Shown piece after piece: positions 1 through 5,933 of a DNA stretch of 19,306 bases; position 1 is the first letter of the stretch; every line of letters begins with the position of its first letter. Origin of the DNA: Eubacterium sp. CAG:841 (lineage in GTDB: Bacteria > Bacillota > Clostridia > Oscillospirales > CAG-272); NCBI GenBank assembly GCA_000437375.1, contig FR898229.1, forward strand, positions 109,365-128,670, in the 5' to 3' direction. Under the pieces are notes generated by a model, which did no database searches, was not told the origin of the DNA, and saw only the letters and a program-made list of their open reading frames with translations. The translations under genes were made by a program, and so were the position numbers.

Positions 1-13
1 GGCTGATTTTATG

Positions 14-385
14 TTACTTTACCTCTTCAACAGTTGTTTTCATTATAACATCTCCCAAAGATTTTGGAGCTATCAGAGCATATATCGGTGCAATTGGAAT
101 GAAACTGATCAAATTACGCACCGCATAAAACAGAAGAGACTTTTTATCTTTTGTAGAATAAGTAATTCTTAAATGCATTATCATCTTTCCGATACTTCTT
201 CCGCCGAAACTATCCTTGAATATAAATGTCAATGACCAAAGCAACGGGCAAATATATGATATAAAGATTTTCATAAATTCATTACCTGCAAACAAACTTA
301 ATATAAGAGTAACAGCTACTGTTGGTATGCAGGCAATGATGCCATCAATATAGAATGCAATAAACCTTTTAAGTTTGATTTTCAT
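14..385 (-). CDS. RDD family membrane protein
   Basis: Encodes a 123-residue hydrophobic protein. The pattern of an Arg-Phe opening, an Asp in the first membrane helix (RFIAFYIDGII, from about residue 7) and the motif SFGGRSIGKMIMHLRI after the second helix is that of the RDD family. These are small proteins with about three membrane helices; some members have been linked to ion or sodium tolerance, but the family has no single function. Helices lie at about 8-30, 36-55 and 84-105. I start at the ATG at 385 because GGAGG (394-398) sits 8 bases upstream; a longer reading from a TTG at 400 would overlap that ribosome site. It is the last of three minus-strand membrane-protein genes, downstream of the two paralogs. 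The downstream end is only 13 bases from the window edge, so no terminator can be assessed. The substrate is unknown. Confidence 0.8.
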   Translation of the reverse strand: MKIKLKRFIAFYIDGIIACIPTVAVTLILSLFAGNEFMKIFISYICPLLWSLTFIFKDSFGGRSIGKMIMHLRITYSTKDKKSLLFYAVRNLISFIPIAPIYALIAPKSLGDVIMKTTVEEVK

Positions 386-452
386 TTTTTTGTCCTCCAA
401 TGATGAAATTGCATTTTATAACATCTTGTCTTTGACATAACATTATTCTTAT

Positions 453-478
453 TACCCCAACGGTTCCCCGTGGGGGTA
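453..478 (-). repeat. GC-rich intercistronic hairpin, copy 1
   Basis: Just after the stop codon of the 484-1137 gene lies an inverted repeat, ACCCCCACGG pairing with CCGTTGGGGT around a GGAA loop, with one bulged base. It stands out from very AT-rich surroundings. No U-run follows on the minus strand (AATAAG follows), so it does not look like an ordinary terminator. It matches the element at 1174-1199, which sits in the same position after the sister gene. Confidence 0.6.
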
Positions 479-483
479 TAAAT

Positions 484-1137
484 TTATTTTTGAAGTGCGG
501 TTACTACTCCGGCAAACGAGAATATTGTAATATATATAAGAGGCAACAATCTAAGAATTATTGATAGAGGAATGTATAAGATTTTTTCCTTAAATGAAAA
601 CTTAACATGTTTGGAAATTCCCAGAAAAGGAAGTCTGTAATAACCTATAAGACCTGACATTACATATAAAGCTCCAAAAACTCGAAATGTATCGGTAATA
701 AAGAAATTCATGTCTTTATACGGTGGATAGATAATTATTGCCGCAATATATGCCAAGACGGTTATTATTGCAATAATAATTGTCAATGGATCTTTGTCAG
801 GCATATAAGAGTACTTATATGCTTGTTTCCTGTTAGGGTAAGAGCTTTCAAGCCGATACTTTCCATCGCTGTGTTTTTCTGTGCGCACTCCATCAATTAC
901 AAGCATTGCGGGCGAATTTATTAAGTATAATTTTTCTGAATAGAAAAACAAACAGTATTCATGTCCTTTAAAATTGAATATATGCTCGGAATTCAGATAA
1001 AAGTTTTTCTTTTGAAAGCTCGTTGCTTTTTCATCATCTATATATACAGTAAATGTGCTGCCTTGCCTGTTGCAAATAAGCTTGTGTTCTTCACCATTGA
1101 TTTCATACATGAATAATATCGGAAAAGTTCTTACCAT
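484..1137 (-). CDS. hypothetical membrane protein, tandem paralog A
   Basis: A 217-residue protein that I do not recognise. Residues 1-110 look soluble and beta-rich, with alternating charged and hydrophobic residues. A membrane segment follows at about 118-139 (LTIIIAIITVLAYIAAIIIY), with further hydrophobic stretches at about 153-170 and 188-212. There is no signal peptide, so the N-terminal domain is probably cytoplasmic. It is clearly homologous over its whole length to the gene at 1205-1843, including the start (MVR-x-x-P-x-LF) and the end (SFAGVVTALQK against SIAGVVTALQK). The ATG at 1137 is preceded by AGGGGG at 1149-1154, spaced 11 bases, and this upstream stretch is nearly the same in both copies. 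Function unknown; membrane location is reasonably sure. Confidence 0.7.
   Translation of the reverse strand: MVRTFPILFMYEINGEEHKLICNRQGSTFTVYIDDEKATSFQKKNFYLNSEHIFNFKGHEYCLFFYSEKLYLINSPAMLVIDGVRTEKHSDGKYRLESSYPNRKQAYKYSYMPDKDPLTIIIAIITVLAYIAAIIIYPPYKDMNFFITDTFRVFGALYVMSGLIGYYRLPFLGISKHVKFSFKEKILYIPLSIILRLLPLIYITIFSFAGVVTALQK
704..789 (-). repeat. near-identical duplicated segment, copy A
   Basis: Bases 704-788 match 1425-1509 with a single mismatch (756 against 1477). The segment encodes the PPYKDMNF region and the first membrane helix of both paralogs. The sequence on both sides is much more diverged at base level, so this patch is unusually well conserved within the gene. Confidence 0.85.
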
Positions 1138-1173
1138 GGTCTATCTAACCCCCTATCTTCGAATATTTCTTAT

Positions 1174-1199
1174 TACCACCACGGAAAACCGTGGGGGTA
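1174..1199 (-). repeat. GC-rich intercistronic hairpin, copy 2
   Basis: Between the two paralogs lies a stem of CCACGG and CCGTGG around a four-base A loop, extended outward by three to four more pairs past one mismatch. It follows the stop codon of the 1205-1843 gene by a few bases. On the minus strand it is not followed by a U-run, so it is unlikely to be a plain terminator for that gene; mRNA processing or stabilisation is possible. Same element as 453-478. Confidence 0.65.
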
Positions 1200-1204
1200 T
1201 AATT

Positions 1205-1843
1205 TTATTTTTGAAGTGCGGTTACGACTCCAGCAATTGAGAGTAAAATAACAGAGAATAGTGGTAAAAGTTTTATAACAATTTCTACAATCCTTCCGAA
1301 AATTTTTGTATGAAGTGGATATTTTACACGTTTTGAAATTCCTATAATGGGATATTTATAAAAACCAACAAGACTAATAATAAAACATAATACTCCAAAA
1401 ACACGCACTGTATCTATAATGATAAAATTCATGTCTTTATACGGTGGATAGATAATTATTGCCGCAATATATGCCATGACGGTTATTATTGCAATAATAA
1501 TTGTCAATGAATCTTTATCGGGCATGTATGGATATTGGCGATTCATTCTCCGTTCAATACGATACTTTCCATCGGTAAATTTATCCGTGTATCTCCCGTC
1601 GATTATAAGTCTTGCCGTTTCGTTCGTAAAAAGCATTTTGGCAGAGTAGAAGAATAGACAGTACTCGTGTTTGCCAACATTAAATATATATTCAAAATTA
1701 GCACGCAGATTTTTTCTCTTGAAACTACCAACTTTTTCATCATCAAAATAAACGGTAAATTCATCAGCGAATTTATTGCAAATTATTTTATGAGTTTCGC
1801 CGTCTACTTCAATAATAAACAAAACCGGATATTTTCTTACCAT
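1205..1843 (-). CDS. hypothetical membrane protein, tandem paralog B
   Basis: A 212-residue sister of the 484-1137 product with the same plan: a soluble N-terminal domain of about 105 residues, then a membrane helix with nearly the same sequence (LTIIIAIITVMAYIAAIIIY) and two more hydrophobic stretches. No domain recognised and no signal peptide. The ATG at 1843 has AGGGGG 11 bases upstream, in a block of about 30 bases that is almost identical to the one before paralog A. The two genes plus their trailing hairpins therefore look like a tandem duplication of a whole unit from ribosome site to hairpin. Paralog A has a few extra residues before the first helix. It lies downstream of the HAD gene in the same direction, 173 bases away, so it could have its own promoter. 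Function unknown. Confidence 0.7.
   Translation of the reverse strand: MVRKYPVLFIIEVDGETHKIICNKFADEFTVYFDDEKVGSFKRKNLRANFEYIFNVGKHEYCLFFYSAKMLFTNETARLIIDGRYTDKFTDGKYRIERRMNRQYPYMPDKDSLTIIIAIITVMAYIAAIIIYPPYKDMNFIIIDTVRVFGVLCFIISLVGFYKYPIIGISKRVKYPLHTKIFGRIVEIVIKLLPLFSVILLSIAGVVTALQK
1425..1510 (-). repeat. near-identical duplicated segment, copy B
   Basis: Partner of 704-789: 84 of 85 bases match (1425-1509 against 704-788). It covers the first membrane helix and the PPYKDMN motif of paralog B. Confidence 0.85.
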
Positions 1844-2016
1844 GGTCTATCTAACCCCCTATCCTCAAATATTTTATTCATCTTGTTTTTGATGTATTTT
1901 TATGGTTCTTTAGTCTTTTGGGGTAATTTGAGCCATCTTGTCCTTCTGTACAAAAAACAATATTTTTATGAAAAACCGTATTTTCGCTAACAATTTATCA
2001 TATGTCAACACAGGTG
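1844..2016 (-). other. intergenic gap upstream of the paralog pair
   Basis: This 173-base, very AT-rich gap separates the HAD gene from the membrane-protein pair. A perfect minus-strand TTGACA occurs at 2003-2008, but the expected -10 position offers only weak AT-rich hexamers such as AAAATA, so a promoter for the pair is possible but not secure. No hairpin with a U-run follows the HAD stop codon. Apart from the ribosome site at the right of the 1843 start, I see nothing else here. Confidence 0.35.
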
Positions 2017-2742
2017 TTACTTTATAAACGGTGCGAGCGCGTCGCAAAGCTTTCTGTAATCATCTACGCAGACAAAATCAAAATCGGAAACATAAACACA
2101 TTCGTCGTTTCCTCCCGTGCCGTAGTCATCGCCGAAGAAAACGACCTCGTCGTGCGATATTCCGTTGTCACGGCAATAGCGGTCAAGCGCAAAAAACTTG
2201 TTGTAGGGCTTCGGAGCCATGTCAAACGAAGACGATCCTCCCACAAACACGTTGTAATCGGGAAAAGCCTCAACCACTTCGTTATAAAATGCGCGACGCT
2301 TTTTTCTGTCCGGATCGAATTTAAGTTTGTCCTCGATATCGGCGTCCGTGCCGAGAAGCGCTATTGTAACGGCACCCGAAGCATGGAAGCATACAAGCTC
2401 TCCTTTCTGATCGGTATAGCCGTGTCTGTCGCAGATGGCTCTCGCTCTTTCGCAAACGGATTCCTTATCGCATTCCTTATGTTCGAAATAAACGGTTTTA
2501 AGTCCGCCGGAGGTCTTGTCGTATTCGCAGAACTGCATACCGTAACAGCCGATTATATCAACGGGAAATTCCCTGAGCTGATGAAAGATCCTGTCGCACA
2601 TCCCCGCTCCGACCATAAGAATTTTATACTTTTCAGCCATTTTTGTGAGCAACGCAAGATGCTCGTCCGATACGGGTGTGCGATGCTGTGTTATTGTGCC
2701 GTCAAGATCAAAGGCGGCGATTTTTTTCTTTTTTATATCCAT
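2017..2742 (-). CDS. HAD-superfamily hydrolase, phosphomannomutase-like fold
   Basis: A 241-residue cytoplasmic protein. The HAD nucleophile motif FDLDGT places Asp12 and Asp14 at the start. The late motifs SSFDMAPKPYNK (about 171-182) and FFGDDYGTGGND (about 202-213) match the eukaryotic-type phosphomannomutase branch of HAD-IIB, and length fits that family (about 240-250). In human PMM2 three cap arginines (R123, R134, R141) hold the sugar phosphate; aligning around SGAVTIALLG gives Ala121, Thr132 and Lys139 here. The catalytic core is intact but the substrate site is changed, so I infer a sugar-phosphate phosphatase or a mutase with another substrate. The ATG at 2742 has GGAG 8 bases before it. 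It follows the GH28-like gene by 15 bases and is likely co-transcribed from the promoter at 5640-5668. Confidence 0.85.
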   Translation of the reverse strand: MDIKKKKIAAFDLDGTITQHRTPVSDEHLALLTKMAEKYKILMVGAGMCDRIFHQLREFPVDIIGCYGMQFCEYDKTSGGLKTVYFEHKECDKESVCERARAICDRHGYTDQKGELVCFHASGAVTIALLGTDADIEDKLKFDPDRKKRRAFYNEVVEAFPDYNVFVGGSSSFDMAPKPYNKFFALDRYCRDNGISHDEVVFFGDDYGTGGNDECVYVSDFDFVCVDDYRKLCDALAPFIK

Positions 2743-2757
2743 ATTTATCGCTCCGGT

Positions 2758-5598
2758 TTATTTTTTGCAATCGAAGAATGCGGCAAGCGGTCTTGCGTCG
2801 CTGAATTTCATATCGGTAACATTGATGTTCTTCATTTCAATGCCCTTGACAAAACGAAGAGTAAAGGCATATCCCGCGGAAAGACCGTGACGGTCATATT
2901 CCGGATATTTATCGTCTATCGGCGTAGGTGCGGGACGGGAGGATTCTCTTGCTCCGCCCATAACTTCAATGTTCCAATTTTCTATTGTAAGGTTGTCTAT
3001 GCTCTGATCATCCGATTGACCGACTATCATTGTTTCATATATCGGAAGCGGATGACCGTGAGTTCTCGGCGAGCGGAAATTGAAGTCCGCAAAGGTTACT
3101 CCGTTTATTTTGCTCGTTCTTATCTCGGTCACATTCTTCGGCAGGCGGTTTCTCTTGCCCGTGACCACATATGCGGGCGCAGACGCGTCGGTTATGTCGA
3201 AGCGCAGGAAAAGCACATCGGATATTTCCGCCCCGTCAACCGTTTCAAGCGATACGCCGCAACGGTTTACGTTCTTTATAAAGCAATCGGCAAAGCGTGC
3301 GTTTTTAAGGCAGTAATATGTGTCCGTGCCGAACTTCACAGCCGAAGCAAGTGAGCATATCATCATATCGCGGACGTCTATATTGCGACAGCCGACCGTA
3401 TCCGAGCTCTTGAAACACAGGCCGTCGTCGCCCGCCATAATGTTGCAGTTGTAAATGCTTATATTCTGGCAGTCAACGGGATCTATACCGTCGCGGTTCG
3501 GAGTGTTCATGCAGTTGAGACGCAGATTCTTTATCGTTATGTTTCTGCTCGAAAGCGGAACAACGGTCCAGAATGCGCTTCTGCGCATATTCAGGTTTTC
3601 AATATTTATTTCGCTTGAATATGTGATGTAAATTATATCGGGACGTGCATCAAGCTCGCGTCGGTCACTTACCGGATCGTTCATCTTGAAACGATATTTG
3701 CCGTTGCCGTCAAGCATACCGCCGCCCGTGACAGTAACGTTGCGGAGTCCTTCGCCGTAGATAAGCGCTCTTCCGAGCTGACGATGAGCGCAAAGCGATT
3801 TGCCCGGCTCGCGAAGCGGATATGCCGAATGATCCTGCGTACCGATGATTGTTGCTTCGGGAGAGATGAACAGCGTCATATCGGAGGCAAGCTTTATTTC
3901 GCCCGTAAGGTAAACGCCCTCCGGAACATAGACCGTACCTCCAGTATATGCAGCGTCCGCAACAGCGCGTGAAAACGCTTCCGTGTCGTCGGCTTTGCCG
4001 TTTCCTCTTGCACCGTAGCGACGGACGTCGAATATCTCGCCTCTTGTTATTCCTCTGCAAAGATCCGCCGCGTCATATGCTCTTATTCTGTTTATATAAA
4101 GTTCGCCCTCGCCGTCGTGAGAGAACTCTATTCTTGAAAAGCTTCTTGCCTTATCGGTAAATTTCAGCTTTTCCGCACGGCGTGCGCCGTCTACCCATAC
4201 GTCATAAAGTCCCTTTTCGGTATTGACCGTAAACTTTACTTCATACCAATTCCCCGTCGGATAATAGCAGTACGGAGTGATCTTGTCCGCAACGCAGCAC
4301 CATTCGCCCGCAACAGTAGCGTAAAGACAGTTTTTGAAAAACGCCGCCGCGCCGATCTCTTCACCCGCCGCGCCCATAACGCGGAAAGCCGTGCATCTGT
4401 CGTCGGAAACGAACACTCTCGCCTCAACGCTGGCGATACCCGCCATCACGGGGAAATCATATCCGCAGGCAAAACCTTCGGAGGAGGACAGCTTAAGACT
4501 TCTGTTCTTTTCAAACGGGAACGGAGCAATCTCCGCAAGCGCACTTTCGGTAAGCGCAAGACGCGGCATCGTCTTAAACTCCTCGTTCGCCGCGAAAAGC
4601 TCGGTTTCGTCGGTCACGGTAACGTAATCGACAAAAAGTTCTCCTTCGTCGCAGCTGAAATATGCAGGCTCGCAGCCTTCAACGGGAATACATTTTCCTG
4701 CGGTGAGATGATTTATCTCAACGTCGGCTGTCATATCTCTGTAATCATATTTTATCGTTATCGAAGTGGGGACGCCTATCTTGGCGGGACAAAGCTCTTT
4801 TCCGCCGCACCTGAACATTCCGCCCTCCATCTTGACCGCGCCGAAACGGAAGCGTGCATTTTCGGAAGCGGTGGTAAGGGTAGTGCTTGCCACGATTCTG
4901 CTCGATGTTGCAAACGACTTGTTCATCGAAGATCCTGCGGAAAGCTTTACGGAATTGTATTTTTTATCGGAATATATGTTTGCGGAAAGCACCTCGCCCG
5001 TAGTTTCAAAATCGGCGGGGACGCCGTCCTTGAATGCTTCGGAAAGATAGCAGACATAGCCTCTCTTCGGATATGCCGGATAAGGAGCGGCGTAAGGCGC
5101 AGAAGGAAGTCTGTTTTTTATGGGTTCCGGTTCTTCCGCAGGAACGGCGAGAATGAAATAGTTTGCATATTCACCCTCGAAGCCCGGAACAACTATATGC
5201 TCGCCGGCTTCAAAGCTTCTCTCAAAAACGCCGTAATGCTTTTTTTCGTTTGTTATTATTTCCGTTTCGGTGTCGGTAAAGTCGGCTATCCACTCAGGCA
5301 TAGAGTCGGTCTCTGCGGCGCTTTTATCGAAAGCAACGGCAACGGTGCAGTTGCGTTCAACATAAAAATCGCACTCCTGATGATCGTCCTTGCCCTCTCT
5401 TACAGAGTCGAACGTGACAATAAAATCCGCGCCCTTGTATTTCTGGGCATTGAACTTTACGGGATAAACCTCTGCATTTGAGTATATTTTCGACCTTTTA
5501 CTGAAATTGCGACCTACATAGTACCAGCCGTCGGCGTCCCATGGGGGAGAAAAACGGCTGATTACCGGAAGAAACGGTGTATAAGCTGAATTTTTCAT
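2758..5598 (-). CDS. GH28-type right-handed beta-helix protein with N-terminal beta-sandwich domains
   Basis: A 946-residue protein without a signal peptide, so probably cytoplasmic. Residues about 40-155 look like a carbohydrate-binding jelly roll, about 185-335 and 365-508 like two LamG/concanavalin-type sandwiches, and 521-946 is a GH28 beta-helix that begins with FDVRRYGARGNGKADDTEAF. GH28 enzymes hydrolyse galacturonide or rhamnogalacturonan links in pectin. The three catalytic aspartates are present (Asp703 in NRDGID, Asp724 and Asp725 in GDDG, with the same 21-residue spacing as fungal polygalacturonase). The usual GHG histidine is Ser752 (ASA), and the RIK position reads SLE (783-785), so ordinary polygalacturonase activity is unlikely; a rhamnogalacturonan-type or other uronide substrate is my inference. 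I start at 5598, not at 5655, because the promoter at 5640-5668 overlaps the longer reading; AAAGGA lies about 12 bases upstream. Confidence 0.85.
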   Translation of the reverse strand: MKNSAYTPFLPVISRFSPPWDADGWYYVGRNFSKRSKIYSNAEVYPVKFNAQKYKGADFIVTFDSVREGKDDHQECDFYVERNCTVAVAFDKSAAETDSMPEWIADFTDTETEIITNEKKHYGVFERSFEAGEHIVVPGFEGEYANYFILAVPAEEPEPIKNRLPSAPYAAPYPAYPKRGYVCYLSEAFKDGVPADFETTGEVLSANIYSDKKYNSVKLSAGSSMNKSFATSSRIVASTTLTTASENARFRFGAVKMEGGMFRCGGKELCPAKIGVPTSITIKYDYRDMTADVEINHLTAGKCIPVEGCEPAYFSCDEGELFVDYVTVTDETELFAANEEFKTMPRLALTESALAEIAPFPFEKNRSLKLSSSEGFACGYDFPVMAGIASVEARVFVSDDRCTAFRVMGAAGEEIGAAAFFKNCLYATVAGEWCCVADKITPYCYYPTGNWYEVKFTVNTEKGLYDVWVDGARRAEKLKFTDKARSFSRIEFSHDGEGELYINRIRAYDAADLCRGITRGEIFDVRRYGARGNGKADDTEAFSRAVADAAYTGGTVYVPEGVYLTGEIKLASDMTLFISPEATIIGTQDHSAYPLREPGKSLCAHRQLGRALIYGEGLRNVTVTGGGMLDGNGKYRFKMNDPVSDRRELDARPDIIYITYSSEINIENLNMRRSAFWTVVPLSSRNITIKNLRLNCMNTPNRDGIDPVDCQNISIYNCNIMAGDDGLCFKSSDTVGCRNIDVRDMMICSLASAVKFGTDTYYCLKNARFADCFIKNVNRCGVSLETVDGAEISDVLFLRFDITDASAPAYVVTGKRNRLPKNVTEIRTSKINGVTFADFNFRSPRTHGHPLPIYETMIVGQSDDQSIDNLTIENWNIEVMGGARESSRPAPTPIDDKYPEYDRHGLSAGYAFTLRFVKGIEMKNINVTDMKFSDARPLAAFFDCKK

Positions 5599-5639
5599 TT
5601 TTATTTGTATCCTTTCGGAAAAAATTTTCTTACTTATTA

Positions 5640-5668
5640 ATTTTACCATATACATTTACGATTTTCAA
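5640..5668 (-). promoter_or_regulatory. sigma-A type promoter for the GH28-HAD unit
   Basis: On the minus strand TTGAAA (5663-5668) and TAAAAT (5640-5645) are separated by exactly 17 bases; each hexamer differs from consensus at one position. Transcription would start near 5633, giving a leader of about 35 bases. It fixes the GH28 start at 5598. Confidence 0.75.
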
Positions 5669-5686
5669 CACGAAATAATATTTTTA

Positions 5687-5715
5687 TTGACATTTTCTTT
5701 ATAAGGTGTTAAAAT
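5687..5715 (+). promoter_or_regulatory. sigma-A type promoter for the riboswitch-ATPase transcript
   Basis: TTGACA (5687-5692, perfect) and TAAAAT (5710-5715) with a 17-base spacer. The predicted start near 5722 falls a dozen bases before the riboswitch, as expected. It is divergent from the GH28 promoter, only about 20 bases away. Confidence 0.85.
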
Positions 5716-5734
5716 GATATAAACTTAAAAGTTT

Positions 5735-5829
5735 GATTGAGGGAGTAGTTGGCGCGCAAAAAGCGTGTGGCAAGCCGACATCACAATCCGGAAAGGATTC
5801 GGCTTTTGTCTTAATCAACAAGACTCATT
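5735..5829 (+). ncRNA. yybP-ykoY (Mn2+) riboswitch
   Basis: The leader carries the signature GGGAGTAG (5741-5748) of the yybP-ykoY class and closes with ACAAGAC (5818-5824), resembling the AGCAAGAC of the Lactococcus example. P1 pairs TGAG (5738-5741) with CTCA (5824-5827). A first arm pairs GCGCGC (5752-5757) with GCGTGT (5763-5768). A second arm pairs AAGCCGA (5772-5778) with TCGGCTT (5799-5805), then an asymmetric loop CATCACA, then ATCC/GGAT capped by GGAAA; this is the layout of the known structures. The class binds Mn2+ and commonly controls Mn2+ or Ca2+ exporters including P-type ATPases, which fits the next gene. Recognised by eye, not by covariance search. Confidence 0.85.
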
Positions 5830-5862
5830 TTTTTCCCGAAACGGGATAAAATGCGTCTTTTT
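5820..5862 (+). terminator. riboswitch-controlled intrinsic terminator
   Basis: A long imperfect stem pairs AAGAC (5820-5824) with GTCTT (5855-5859), CATTTT (5826-5831) with AAAATG (5848-5853) and CCCG (5835-5838) with CGGG (5842-5845), ending in a short U-run. Its 5' strand uses the same bases as the 3' strand of riboswitch P1 (5824-5827). Ligand-stabilised P1 should therefore prevent the terminator, giving an ON switch with Mn2+. A competing hairpin TGCGTCT (5852-5858) with AGACGCA (5877-5883) could act as antiterminator. Confidence 0.75.
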
Positions 5863-5890
5863 ATACGTTTTTTGTGAGACGCAAACAAAG

Positions 5891-5913
5891 TTGCGGCTCT
5901 TTTTTTGCCGCAA
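5891..5913 (+). promoter_or_regulatory. hairpin before the ATPase ribosome site
   Basis: TTGCGGC (5891-5897) pairs perfectly with GCCGCAA (5907-5913) around a U-rich loop, ending 8 bases before AAGGAG (5922-5927). It may shape the end of the leader or access to the ribosome site; its role is unknown. Confidence 0.5.
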
Positions 5914-5933
5914 AATTTCTTAAGGAGATTTTT

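Noticed and set aside
2003..2008. Minus-strand TTGACA as the -35 of a promoter for the paralog pair
   Set aside because: No convincing -10 at 16-18 bases; noted only as a weak candidate.
2002..3354. Long open frame on the plus strand (450 codons) opposite the HAD and GH28 genes
   Set aside because: It lies wholly antisense to two genes with clear family motifs and has no ribosome site or recognisable domain; a shadow frame of GC-biased coding sequence.
4708..5481. Plus-strand open frame of 257 codons inside the GH28 gene
   Set aside because: Antisense to the beta-sandwich region; Cys- and Arg-rich composition typical of a shadow frame.
5599..5655. Longer start for the GH28-like protein (extra 19 residues)
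   Set aside because: A promoter with exact 17-base spacing overlaps this stretch, so it would not be transcribed in full; the ATG at 5598 has a ribosome site.
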